Made by a program: the position numbers and the translations under genes. A stretch of DNA of 64,000 bases from Enterococcus alishanensis. GTDB lineage: Bacteria; Bacillota; Bacilli; Lactobacillales; Enterococcaceae. Below, piece by piece: positions 51,367-60,060 of this stretch. Every line of letters starts with the position of its first letter. Within the stretch, counting starts at the first letter, position 1. The stretch is taken from positions 1 to 64,000 of the forward strand of contig NZ_JAHUZB010000003.1 in NCBI RefSeq assembly GCF_019218635.1, read 5' to 3'. Under the pieces are notes generated by a model. It searched no databases, had not been told where the DNA came from, and was given only the letters and a program-made list of their open reading frames with translations.

Positions 51367-53280
51367 ATGTCTATTACTGCAGATACTGCTAAAGAGCATG
51401 CACTAGATCCAGCGGTTTTATGTTGCCGCGCTGAAGCAGGGAAAGTGATTGCACCAGATGATTTAGAAGATCCAGCGATTTTCGCGGATTTAGAAGATTC
51501 TGGTTTGCTTGAACTACCTGACAATGCATTAACGATTGAACAAGTCCTTGGGGCAACTTTGAAAGAAACCACGGATGCGTTAGTACCATTAACAGAATCT
51601 ATTTTAGAAGGCGTCAAAGCTTCCAGTGCACCAGTTGAAGAAGCGGCACCAGAAGTTGTTGAAACAACTGAAGAGATCGTTGCACCAATTGCTCCAGTGG
51701 CGCCAGTCGCACCTGTTGCACCAAGTGTAGCCGGTCAAACAATCAAGATTCACATTGCTGAAGGTCGTGGAATTGATTTAGAAGTACCAATGGCAATTGC
51801 GGGTCAAATGGGTGTTGCACCTAGCGCACCAGTAATTACTGAAACACCAATGCAATTTGAAGCAACTGAAGGGATTCCAGCAGTTGAACCTGAACCAAAA
51901 GTTGAAGAAAAAGTTATTCGTTCCGTTCGTCATGATCATATGAAAATTTCGGAAGTTGTTTTCGGTGATGAAACGAAAATCGAAGGCACTACGTTGACTA
52001 TTCGCAATATGAAAGACATTTGTGCGGAAGCAGTCGAATTAGAAGAATTAGTTGAAGCAATGACGATTGAAATCATCACACCAGACAGATATAACGAATA
52101 TAGTGAAACAATCATGGATGTTCAACCAATAGCTGCTAAAACAGAAGGCGATCTAGGTCATGGCGTTACACGTGTTTTAGATGGTGTCGTTTTAGTTGTT
52201 ACTGGGACAGATGCTAATGGCGTACAAATTGGTGAATTTGGTTCATCTGAAGGTGAATTAGATCGTAACATCATGTGGGGTCGTCCAGGAGCACCAGATA
52301 AAGGCGAAATCTTTATTAAAACTCAAGTGACCATTAAAGAAAATGCCAACATGGAACGCCCTGGTCCATTAGCTGCCCATAAAGCATCTGATTATATTAC
52401 TCAAGAAATTCGCGAAGCCTTGAAAAAAGCTGATGAAAGTTTAGTTGTGGATTCAGAAGAAATCATTCAAAAACGTCGTTTTGGTAATAAACGTGTGGTA
52501 ATTGTGAAAGAAATCATGGGTCAAGGTGCAATGCATGACAACTTAATCATGCCGGTTGAACCAGTGGGAACATTAGGTGCCAAACCAAACGTTGACCTTG
52601 GAAACTTACCAATCATGTTAGCACCAACCGAAGTTTTAGACGGCGGAATTCATGCATTAACTTGTATTGGACCAGCTTCCAAAGAAACTTCTCGTCACTA
52701 CTGGAGAGAACCATTAGTGCAAGCTGCGATGGCAGACGAAGAAATCGATTTAGTCGGTATCATGTTCGTCGGTTCACCACAAGCTAACACTGAAAAATAT
52801 TATGTCTCTAAACGTTTAGGGATGACAATTGAAGCGATGGATGTCGATGGTGCCATCGTAACGACTGAAGGATTTGGGAACAACCATATCGACTTTGCTT
52901 CTCACATTGAAGAAATCGGCAAACGTGGCGTTAAAGTTGTCGGCGACTCATATAGTGCAATGCAAGGCGCGCTAGTTGTCGGTAACCACGAAATGGGTGC
53001 CATGGTTGATAACAACAAATCAAAACAAGGGATCGAAAACGAAATCTTGTCTAACAATACTCTTTGTCCTGAAGATGCGATTCGTGACTTAGCAATGTTG
53101 AAAACCTTAATGGGCGGCGGCACAATTAAAACTGCTGAACGTAAATGGAATCCAAACGTTAAACAAAACAACATTGAAATCATTGAAAAAACTACGGGTC
53201 AAAAAATTGAACAAGTCGACAATGAACAAGTCTTACCGAAAAGCAAAAAGCGTTTAGAAATTTACGAACAAGAAGACTAA
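51367..53280 (+). CDS. prdA: D-proline reductase proprotein PrdA (pyruvoyl-Cys)
   Basis: A 637-residue precursor. It cleaves itself between Thr432 and Cys433 in HALTCIGPASKETS; Cys433 becomes the pyruvoyl group of the catalytic subunit. This yields chains of about 432 and 205 residues, as in Clostridium sticklandii. Before that, residues 105-122 are an Ala-Pro linker (APIAPVAPVAPVAP). With the selenoprotein PrdB it reduces D-proline to 5-aminovalerate, an electron sink. It starts 21 bp after prdC, at AGGAGG. Confidence 0.95.
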   Translation: MSITADTAKEHALDPAVLCCRAEAGKVIAPDDLEDPAIFADLEDSGLLELPDNALTIEQVLGATLKETTDALVPLTESILEGVKASSAPVEEAAPEVVETTEEIVAPIAPVAPVAPVAPSVAGQTIKIHIAEGRGIDLEVPMAIAGQMGVAPSAPVITETPMQFEATEGIPAVEPEPKVEEKVIRSVRHDHMKISEVVFGDETKIEGTTLTIRNMKDICAEAVELEELVEAMTIEIITPDRYNEYSETIMDVQPIAAKTEGDLGHGVTRVLDGVVLVVTGTDANGVQIGEFGSSEGELDRNIMWGRPGAPDKGEIFIKTQVTIKENANMERPGPLAAHKASDYITQEIREALKKADESLVVDSEEIIQKRRFGNKRVVIVKEIMGQGAMHDNLIMPVEPVGTLGAKPNVDLGNLPIMLAPTEVLDGGIHALTCIGPASKETSRHYWREPLVQAAMADEEIDLVGIMFVGSPQANTEKYYVSKRLGMTIEAMDVDGAIVTTEGFGNNHIDFASHIEEIGKRGVKVVGDSYSAMQGALVVGNHEMGAMVDNNKSKQGIENEILSNNTLCPEDAIRDLAMLKTLMGGGTIKTAERKWNPNVKQNNIEIIEKTTGQKIEQVDNEQVLPKSKKRLEIYEQED

Positions 53281-53296
53281 GATTTTAGGTGAACTT

Positions 53297-53599
53297 ATGG
53301 ATGGAATAGATAAACTCAAATACACCTCAACTGAGCAAATGTTTGAGGGTATCATTGTAGAAGTCCACGACGCCAGTGTCACGATTGACATTAAAGGTCG
53401 TCTAGGACAATTAAAGATTCCTAGGAGAATGATTATTTCTGAGTACGATTTAGAAATCGGCCAAGAAGTCGGCTTTTTAATGAGTTATCCAGAAGTGTTG
53501 GAAGAAGCGCCGAATGAGCATTATAAAACGGCAATCTATGAACACGAAAAACGTCGCCTAGAAAATCAAAAACGACGAGAAGCAAGAGAGGAGAATTAA
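53297..53599 (+). CDS. Small conserved prd-operon protein (CBO2463/CBO2479 type)
   Basis: A 100-residue protein between prdA and prdB, where many clostridial prd operons carry a gene of the same size. It is beta-rich: residues 10-70 look like a small barrel (GIIVEVHDASVTIDIKGRLG, QLKIPRRMIISEYDLEIGQE), and a basic coiled C-terminus follows (HEKRRLENQKRREAREEN). The role is unknown. The name of the domain is from memory of clostridial annotation, so the family assignment is moderate. It overlaps neither gene: 16 bp after prdA, 3 bp before prdB. Confidence 0.7.
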   Translation: MDGIDKLKYTSTEQMFEGIIVEVHDASVTIDIKGRLGQLKIPRRMIISEYDLEIGQEVGFLMSYPEVLEEAPNEHYKTAIYEHEKRRLENQKRREAREEN

Positions 53600-53602
53600 A
53601 CG

Positions 53603-54328
53603 ATGGGCTTAACAGTCTTTGAAGGGTTACAGTCAGAAATTTTCGTGCCAATTACGCCGAAATCTGTCTTCACCCCAGTTAAAAAAGAGCTTAAAGATAT
53701 GCGTATCGCTTTGGCAACAGCTGCCGGCGTACATTTAAAATCTGATAAAAGATTCAACCTTGCAGGGGATACTAGTTATCGGGAAATTCCTGATACAACT
53801 CCAACAAGTGATTTAATGGTTTCACACGGTGGGTACGATAATGCCGATGTAAACCGCGATATCAATGCGATGTTTCCAATTGATCGGTTACACGATTTAG
53901 TTAAAGAAGGTTTCATCAAAGAAGCTGCACCAATCCATTATGGGTTTATGGGCGGCGGGGGCGACCAAGAAGCCTTTCACGATGTAACTGGACCAGAGAT
54001 CGCTCAAAAATTAGTGGAAGAAGACGTAGATGCAGTTGTCTTAACCGCTGGCTGAGGAACCTGTCATAGAACTGCCGTGATCGTGCAGAGAGCTATTGAG
54101 GAAGCCGGGATTCCTACAATTTTAATTGCCGCATTACCACCAGTAGTACGGCAAAATGGTTCACCAAGAGCCGTTGCCCCACGCGTGCCGATGGGTGCTA
54201 ACGCAGGTGAACCGAACAACATCGAAATGCAATTAGGTATTTTACATGATACCTTAAGAAACTTAGTATCAATCGAAACACCAGGCAAGATCGTTCCATT
54301 ACCTTACGAGTATATCGCTCACGTCTAA
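53603..54328 (+). CDS. prdB: D-proline reductase selenoprotein PrdB (UGA = Sec at 54053)
   Basis: A 241-residue protein. The in-frame TGA at 54053-54055 (codon 151) is read as selenocysteine: upstream DAVVLTAG and downstream GTCHRTAVIVQ form the conserved redox motif U-G-T-C, the active site that attacks proline together with the pyruvoyl group of PrdA. The C-terminus ends PLPYEYIAHV with a stop at 54326-54328. The length is that of clostridial PrdB. Treating the TGA as a stop would split the gene into 150 and 83 residues. A SECIS-like hairpin is at 54072-54088. Confidence 0.95.
54072..54088 (+). promoter_or_regulatory. Candidate bacterial SECIS of prdB
   Basis: Hairpin CTGCCG-TGAT-CG-T-GCAG with one bulged T in the 3' arm, 17 nt after the UGA. 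The bulged U resembles that of E. coli fdhF SECIS; the loop is not the canonical GGUC. Confidence 0.5.
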
Positions 54329-54339
54329 GGAGTAGGCTT

Positions 54340-55077
54340 ATGGCAGACGATACATTAAAAATCAAAGTCTTTCACATTCAGCAAATGACAACGGGGAAAA
54401 AGCTAAAATTAACCCCTGACAGCTTGCAGCTAAAAGAAGACTTTGAGACCGACTGCCCCGATCTTGAATCATTAACGGTAAAACTTCTCGCCCCTGGCCA
54501 GACACACATTGTCACCAATACCATCATGGATGTCATTCCGATCTCCACGAAGGTATTGGGACGGCTAGGTGCCGGAATTACCCACACTTTAACCGGTGTG
54601 ACCGTTGTGATGACTGGTGCTATTTGTGCTGGGGAACAGATGCATGAATTCGGTTCTTCAGAAGGAATATTGGCGGAAAACATGATGTTTGATCGTGTTG
54701 GTACACCAAAATCCAGTGATCATATAATATTGATTGACTGTCTGGCAAAAGCTGGGACGGCTTTTAATCGTGCCTTGGCTTTAAAAATGTTCGAAATTGT
54801 TGATCAATATATTCAAGAAATTCGGGAAGAATTAAAACTGTTGTCAGGCAATCAAGCGATTGAAAGTTACGAATACAAAGAAGAACAGCACCCAGGAAAA
54901 CCCAAAGTCAGCCTAGTCAAACAAGTAGCTGGACAAGGCGCCATGTATGATATGTTACTTTTTCCTGATGAGCCTAGTGGTTTTAAGGGTGGTCAATCAA
55001 TTATTGATATGAACAACATGCCAGTCTTTTTAAGTGCCAACGAATATCGAGACGGGGCATTGCGTTCAATGGTTTAG
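54340..55077 (+). CDS. prdD: PrdD, paralogue of the PrdA N-terminal part
   Basis: A 245-residue protein. It resembles the first chain of PrdA (residues about 190-432): ESLTVKLLAPGQTHIVTNTI, HEFGSSEGILAENMM, VSLVKQVAGQGAMYDMLLFP and MPVFLSANEYRDGALRSMV align with PrdA LPIMLAPTEVLDGGIHALT. PrdD ends at exactly the residue where PrdA is cleaved. In Clostridia PrdD is a non-catalytic or accessory member of the operon. It starts 11 bp after prdB at AAGGAGTAGG and is followed by prdE after 22 bp. Confidence 0.88.
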   Translation: MADDTLKIKVFHIQQMTTGKKLKLTPDSLQLKEDFETDCPDLESLTVKLLAPGQTHIVTNTIMDVIPISTKVLGRLGAGITHTLTGVTVVMTGAICAGEQMHEFGSSEGILAENMMFDRVGTPKSSDHIILIDCLAKAGTAFNRALALKMFEIVDQYIQEIREELKLLSGNQAIESYEYKEEQHPGKPKVSLVKQVAGQGAMYDMLLFPDEPSGFKGGQSIIDMNNMPVFLSANEYRDGALRSMV

Positions 55078-55099
55078 TTTTTGAAAAGAGGTACAGCTT

Positions 55100-55579
55100 A
55101 TGGGGATTGGACCATCGACAAAAGAGACATCTTTACACCATTTTCAAGATCCGCTAGTTGATTTATTAGCCGGTGACCCTGATATTGATTTTCAAGGAGT
55201 CATTGTGGTGGGAACACCGCAAGACAATGCCATGAAATATTTGGTGGGACAACGGACCGCCGCATGGTTAGCTGGTATGAGGACCAATGGCGTAGTTGCC
55301 TCTACTGATGGTTGGGGAAATTCGGATGTGGACTTTGCCAACACGCTGGCAGAAATTGGTCAGCGAGAGATTAGCGTGATTGGACTCAAGTTCATTGGAT
55401 CACAAGCGAAATTTGTAGTGGAAAATGAGTATACACCTTATGTTTTAGATTTTAATAAGTCAGAAAAAGGAATTGAAACCGAAATTGTTGGTGAAAATAC
55501 CATCGATCGTCGCGATGCAGCCAAAGCACTAGCTGCAATCAAATTAAAGATGCGTAAAGACGATCAGAAAATTAGATAA
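55100..55579 (+). CDS. prdE: PrdE, paralogue of the PrdA C-terminal part
   Basis: A 159-residue protein that begins MGIGPSTKETSLHHF, aligned with PrdA TCIGPASKETSRHYW. It lacks the pyruvoyl-forming Cys (Gly instead) and so is not expected to form a cofactor. The body aligns with PrdA (VVGTPQDNAMKYLV; STDGWGNSDVDFANTLAEIG; FNKSEKGIETEIVGENT). With PrdD it looks like a PrdA paralogue split at the cleavage point. Role unknown in detail; part of the prd operon in Clostridia. Confidence 0.88.
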   Translation: MGIGPSTKETSLHHFQDPLVDLLAGDPDIDFQGVIVVGTPQDNAMKYLVGQRTAAWLAGMRTNGVVASTDGWGNSDVDFANTLAEIGQREISVIGLKFIGSQAKFVVENEYTPYVLDFNKSEKGIETEIVGENTIDRRDAAKALAAIKLKMRKDDQKIR

Positions 55580-55593
55580 TCTGGAGGAATATC

Positions 55594-56610
55594 ATGAAAG
55601 TATCAAAAATGATTTCAGCAATCGACACTCATACAGCAGGCGAAGCCGCACGTTTAATCATCGGTGGCATTCCTAAATTTCCTGGAAAAACGATGGCTGA
55701 CAAACGAGCTTATTTAGAAAATGAACAAGATCATTTACGAACGATGTTAATGCATGAACCACGTGGACATAACGAGATGTTTGGTGCTTTTATTTGCGAA
55801 CCTGTTCATGAGGAAGCCGACTATGGCATTATTTTCATGGATGCTGGCGGTTATTTAAACATGTGCGGTCACAATACCATTGCAGCTATGACGACTGCGG
55901 TTGAAACTGGCTGGGTGGATGTAAAACCAGGGGACCGAGAAGTCAAAGTGGTTCAAGATACACCTGCTGGGATCGTGACAGGCATGGTCCATTTAGATGA
56001 AGATTATTCAGCAGAATCAGTCTCATTTGAGAATGTAGAATCTTTCTTATATAAAGAAAATGTTTCAGTAAATGTTCCTGATGTAGGAGAAATAAAAGTC
56101 GATATTTCCTTTGGTGGCAGCTTCTTTGTCTTATTACCAGCGGAACAATTCGGCTTAACAATCGAACCGAAAAACGCGTCAAAATTTAGCGAATTAGGCA
56201 TGAAGATTCGCGATGCTGTTAATGAACAAATTGAAATGCAACATCCGACCTTAGCACATATTAAAACCGCTGATTTAGTGGAATTTTATGGTCCTGGAGT
56301 TAGTCCAGAGGCGAAATATCGGAATGTTGTGGTCTTTGGTGAAGGGCAAGTCGATCGCTCACCATGTGGCACAGGAACCAGTGCAAAATTAGCAACTTTG
56401 TACGGTAAAGGAGAAATGGGTGTTGGTGACACCTTTGTATATGAAAGCATCTTGGGAACGAAATTTAAAGGAGAAATCGTAGCCGAAGCAGAAGTTGAAG
56501 GCTTTAAAGGAATTATTCCGCGAGTGACTGGCTCAGCTTATATCACTGGCTTTAATAATTTCTTGATTGATCCAAAAGATAGTTTGAAGGACGGGTTTAC
56601 TTTGGGCTAA
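55594..56610 (+). CDS. prdF: Proline racemase
   Basis: A 338-residue enzyme that interconverts L- and D-proline using two cysteines: Cys91 in NMCGHNT and Cys258 in RSPCGTGTSAK. The N-terminus has AIDTHTAGEAARLIIGG, the usual proline racemase signature. It provides the D-proline substrate for PrdAB. The ATG at 55594 follows GGAGG, 14 bp after prdE. All key residues are present. Confidence 0.94.
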   Translation: MKVSKMISAIDTHTAGEAARLIIGGIPKFPGKTMADKRAYLENEQDHLRTMLMHEPRGHNEMFGAFICEPVHEEADYGIIFMDAGGYLNMCGHNTIAAMTTAVETGWVDVKPGDREVKVVQDTPAGIVTGMVHLDEDYSAESVSFENVESFLYKENVSVNVPDVGEIKVDISFGGSFFVLLPAEQFGLTIEPKNASKFSELGMKIRDAVNEQIEMQHPTLAHIKTADLVEFYGPGVSPEAKYRNVVVFGEGQVDRSPCGTGTSAKLATLYGKGEMGVGDTFVYESILGTKFKGEIVAEAEVEGFKGIIPRVTGSAYITGFNNFLIDPKDSLKDGFTLG

Positions 56611-56632
56611 ATTTATTTGGAGGAGTGGGAAC

Positions 56633-57514
56633 ATGGTAGCAGCTTTACTTACCCTTTTAGGGGCATTACTTGTATATTATTTGTTTTATTTTATTCGGGA
56701 TTTGGTAAAAAACAAAGGCAACTGGGGAAATGGTAGTTGGTTAATCTCTGGAGCAATCGGTTTTGTGACTGACTTTTTAGATACTTTAGGAGTAGGGAGT
56801 TTTGCACCTACTACAATGTTGTTAGAAATTACGAAACAATTGGACGATGACCGTCATTTACCAGGCGTTTTGAATATCAGTCATGCAATTCCAGTGATGA
56901 TGGAAGCTTTTATCTTTATTACAGTAGTAAAAGTAGCTCCATTAACGTTATTTTCACTGGTTGTTGCAGCAATTGCTGGTTCATTTATCGGCTCAAAATT
57001 TGTTACTAAATTACCTGAACGTAAAGTCCAATTTTTCATGGGCTGTGCCTTAATTGTAACAGCGATCCTAATGGCCTTACGTCAATTAGGAATGTTAGAT
57101 TTATTAGGTGCTGGAAATGAAGCAACAGCATTAACTGGTGGCGCTTTAGTCATCGGAATTGTCGGAAACTTTATTTTAGGTTCATTAATGACGATTGGTG
57201 TGGGACTTTACGCGCCATGTATGGCAATGGTTTATATGTTAGGGATGAGTCCTTTAGTTGCCATGCCAATCATGATGGGCTCTTGTGCAGGCTTAATGCC
57301 AGTCGCTTCAGCTAACTTTATTAAAACGGGGGATTACAACCGTAAAGTTTCGTTAGGTATCACGATCGGTGGTATTATCGGCGTAATCATTGCCGCGAAA
57401 TTTGTGACTGGCTTAGATATTGAAGTATTAACTTGGATTATCATTGTCGTAGTTATCTATTCTGGTATAACTTATATCCGTAAAGGTTTACAACCAGCGA
57501 GAGTAGCGGAATAA
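56633..57514 (+). CDS. TSUP-family (TauE/SafE) membrane permease of the prd operon
   Basis: A 293-residue membrane protein with eight to nine predicted segments and two half-repeats: GAIGFVTDFLDTLGVGSFAP (about residues 36-55) and GNFILGSLMTIGVGLYAPCM (about 181-200). This is the TSUP architecture of sulfite/organic anion permeases. It closes the prd operon 22 bp after prdF. A transporter for proline or for its product 5-aminovalerate would make sense, but the family usually carries anions, so the substrate is open. Confidence 0.75.
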   Translation: MVAALLTLLGALLVYYLFYFIRDLVKNKGNWGNGSWLISGAIGFVTDFLDTLGVGSFAPTTMLLEITKQLDDDRHLPGVLNISHAIPVMMEAFIFITVVKVAPLTLFSLVVAAIAGSFIGSKFVTKLPERKVQFFMGCALIVTAILMALRQLGMLDLLGAGNEATALTGGALVIGIVGNFILGSLMTIGVGLYAPCMAMVYMLGMSPLVAMPIMMGSCAGLMPVASANFIKTGDYNRKVSLGITIGGIIGVIIAAKFVTGLDIEVLTWIIIVVVIYSGITYIRKGLQPARVAE

Positions 57515-57523
57515 AAAAACATT

Positions 57524-57552
57524 AACCGAAGATTTAATTCTTCGGTTTTTTT
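57524..57552 (+). terminator. Intrinsic terminator of the prd operon
   Basis: A perfect stem, AACCGAAGA and TCTTCGGTT, followed by a T run. Confidence 0.88.
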
Positions 57553-57659
57553 GTTTATAAAAAAGGTTAAGAAGACGATCATAACAGTCTTATTAACCTT
57601 TTTGAAGGACTTTTATAGAGAAGAAAAGTGAAGAAAATGTTGTAGCTAGATTCTCCTTT

Positions 57660-58970
57660 TTAAGGCTGAATAACTTCTTTGATAGTTCGGCTATTCAGCT
57701 GATAGGTTACGCTGGAAAACAAAAGTCCTAAAATCAGTAAGAGTATAAAATAGGCAGCAGCACTTGACCAGAGTGTTTGAATCAAAATAGTCGAAAAATT
57801 ACCAGCTGTAATACTCAATAGTAATAGACCACAAATTAATGCGAATGAAACAACTGGTAAAAAAAAACGAGTTAGTAGATCTGTTAGAGCAAAGTTCTTT
57901 AAGGCTGTCTGATCTTTGCCCAGATAATGCAAAATGCGAAAATCGTTTCTAGTCTGATAACTGTCTACCAGTTGTAGTAGTGAGAGCAGACAAAAATATA
58001 GGAAAGTAAAAATGAAGCTTAGGACATTTTGTAAAAAAATCATATAGTCAGAAACTGCAAAAGATGGAAACAGCCCCGTTTTTAGTGCATTAGCGAAGCT
58101 CAAAGAAACAAAGGCAAACAGCAGACACAAGGAAAGAATAGTGTACAATAACGCGTTGGAACGGTGGTGGCTCAATAGCTTGCTGATCCGCAGTAGGCGG
58201 TTATTTTCATAAAGCTCGGTATTTTCTGGTCGACGATATTCTCGTAAAGCGAGAAAAACGGTTTTGTAAAAAGCATAAATAGCAAAAATCAGTGGCATAC
58301 TCAGCATAGAAATCAGGGAATAGCCAAAGGTTTCAAAATCCCATAGAATCATACCGCTAATAATTACTGTAATCAGTGTACTGATTAGACAAGCTTTTTT
58401 CCAAAAATGAAAGGAGCAGCGTTCTTTTCTTTCTTGTTGCGCTTTCATATTTATCAATTGGCCTAGTGGAAGCTTTTTAATTTTTTGACGCAGCAGAAAG
58501 GCTGTGAATAGTTCAATCAGTAACAAGCAACCCAGATTTTGAGAGAAAATCTTAATCAAAGAAAAAGTTAAAGAAAGAGTTGAATCAGCGAGAAATGTAA
58601 AGATGCCAAAAAGCATAACACCTAAGAAAGTTCCCATTAATAGGCAAATAAGTCCCAACAAAAATAATTCGGCACAAATTAAGCGAGCGATTCGCTCTCT
58701 ACTCATGCCTAATAAAGAATAGGTTGCTAATTCTCTGGAGCGCTGTTTCAGGAAGAATTGATTCATGTAATGAAGCATTGCTACGGCAATCAAAACAATC
58801 AGTACCGGTAGGGAGGAGCCTTCAATTCCAGTTTCGGCAGATACAGTTGAAACGATATTGGACAGACAAATGATAGCAGTGAGTATGGTTAGCGTGACTA
58901 AATAAATCAGATAATCTTTTAATGAACGTCGCGCATTGCGCAGGGTTAAATTAAGATACATGGGCATCAT
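57660..58970 (-). CDS. FtsX-type ABC transporter permease (BceB-like, short)
   Basis: A 436-residue membrane protein with the FtsX-domain start MYLNLTLRNARRSLKDYLIY and about eight to ten segments. It is shorter than typical BceB (about 650 residues) and lacks the large extracellular domain. It overlaps the ATPase gene by 20 bp. Such pairs export antimicrobial peptides or sense them. No two-component system flanks it in the window. The matching ATPase lacks a key Glu, so the pair may be inactive. Confidence 0.75.
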   Translation of the reverse strand: MMPMYLNLTLRNARRSLKDYLIYLVTLTILTAIICLSNIVSTVSAETGIEGSSLPVLIVLIAVAMLHYMNQFFLKQRSRELATYSLLGMSRERIARLICAELFLLGLICLLMGTFLGVMLFGIFTFLADSTLSLTFSLIKIFSQNLGCLLLIELFTAFLLRQKIKKLPLGQLINMKAQQERKERCSFHFWKKACLISTLITVIISGMILWDFETFGYSLISMLSMPLIFAIYAFYKTVFLALREYRRPENTELYENNRLLRISKLLSHHRSNALLYTILSLCLLFAFVSLSFANALKTGLFPSFAVSDYMIFLQNVLSFIFTFLYFCLLSLLQLVDSYQTRNDFRILHYLGKDQTALKNFALTDLLTRFFLPVVSFALICGLLLLSITAGNFSTILIQTLWSSAAAYFILLLILGLLFSSVTYQLNSRTIKEVIQP

Positions 58971-59712
58971 CTCCTAAAGCTCCCATCAACTTCAGAATTT
59001 GGTGAAAGGTTTCTTTTTGACTTTGTCCTGTAGTGTGGAGTTCATTACTGAATTGACCGTCCTGTATAAATAAAACGCGCTGGCAATAACTGGCAGCAAT
59101 GGCATCATGGGTGACTAGTAAAATGGTCGTTCCTTGTGTTTCATTCATAGATTTTAAAGTCGTCAGCAAATGTTTGGATGATTGGGTATCCAAAGCTCCA
59201 GTGGGCCCGTCGGCTAAAATCAGATCTGGTGAAGTTGCTAAAGCCCGAGCACAGGCACAACGCTGTCGTTGACCACCGGAAACCTGGTGAGGGTATTTAG
59301 CCAGTAGTTCTTCAATCCCTAATTTGGCAGCAGTCTCAAGAACTAATTGCTGAATTTCTTGTTTGGGATATCCTTTGACGGTTAGTGCTAAAGCAATATT
59401 TTCCTGCAAAGTTAAATTGTCTAGCAAATTATAGTTTTGGAAGATGAAGCTTAAGTGTCGACTACGAAAATCAGCTTGTTGTTTTTCCGATAGCTGGGAT
59501 AGTTCTTCATTTCCTAATAGTACGAGTCCAGAGCTAGCTAGATCTAGGGTTGCGAGAATATTTAGTAGTGTAGATTTTCCTGATCCAGAAGCGCCCATAA
59601 TGGCGACGAAATCACCTTTTTCAACGGAAAAAGTGAGATTGTCCAAAGCTTTATAATGATGGTCTTCTATTTCGTAGGTTTTGGTAAGATTTTTCACTTC
59701 TAATATAGACAT
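58951..59712 (-). CDS. ABC transporter ATP-binding protein with Walker B Glu replaced by Gly
   Basis: A 253-residue ATPase of the LolD/MacB/BceA type. Walker A is GASGSGKST (40-48) and the signature SGGQRQ is at 145-150. The Walker B stretch reads LILADGPTGALD: Asp168 is kept but the catalytic Glu is Gly169 (codon GGG, one base from GAG). Loss of this Glu normally abolishes ATP hydrolysis while ATP still binds. The rest of the protein is intact. It overlaps the permease gene by 20 bp. Confidence 0.85.
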   Translation of the reverse strand: MSILEVKNLTKTYEIEDHHYKALDNLTFSVEKGDFVAIMGASGSGKSTLLNILATLDLASSGLVLLGNEELSQLSEKQQADFRSRHLSFIFQNYNLLDNLTLQENIALALTVKGYPKQEIQQLVLETAAKLGIEELLAKYPHQVSGGQRQRCACARALATSPDLILADGPTGALDTQSSKHLLTTLKSMNETQGTTILLVTHDAIAASYCQRVLFIQDGQFSNELHTTGQSQKETFHQILKLMGALGDDAHVS

Positions 59713-60060
59713 AACTCAGCTCCTTAAAAATTATTACTCTAATCATAGCACAAATTACTTTTAATAAATTTCTAATTTTTATTCAATAAAAATTAAGTTT
59801 AGAGGCCATGTTTAGATGATAGCACAAGAGACTATAAGTAAAAAATGATGATCAATATGCTAATAAAATACTGTTTTAAAAATGTTATTTGGATATTTTT
59901 TTGCTACTTAGTTTTATTAAGACAGTTACATTGATTCTGTAAACGTTTCTGAATGGAATTATGTTAGTTTGTTTTCTCTTATTAAAGCTAGTATTTTATT
60001 TACGGAACGTTAGTTTTGTAACGAATGATGCATGATGCATATGTTGAAAAGTTAAATGGG
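59713..60060. other. AT-rich intergenic stretch
   Basis: No open frame and no recognised element between the ABC ATPase start and the decayed region. Confidence 0.35.

Noticed and set aside
54053-54055. TGA in prdB taken as a nonsense mutation
   Set aside because: It stands at the conserved Sec position before GTC, and the following 90 codons are the C-terminal half of PrdB.
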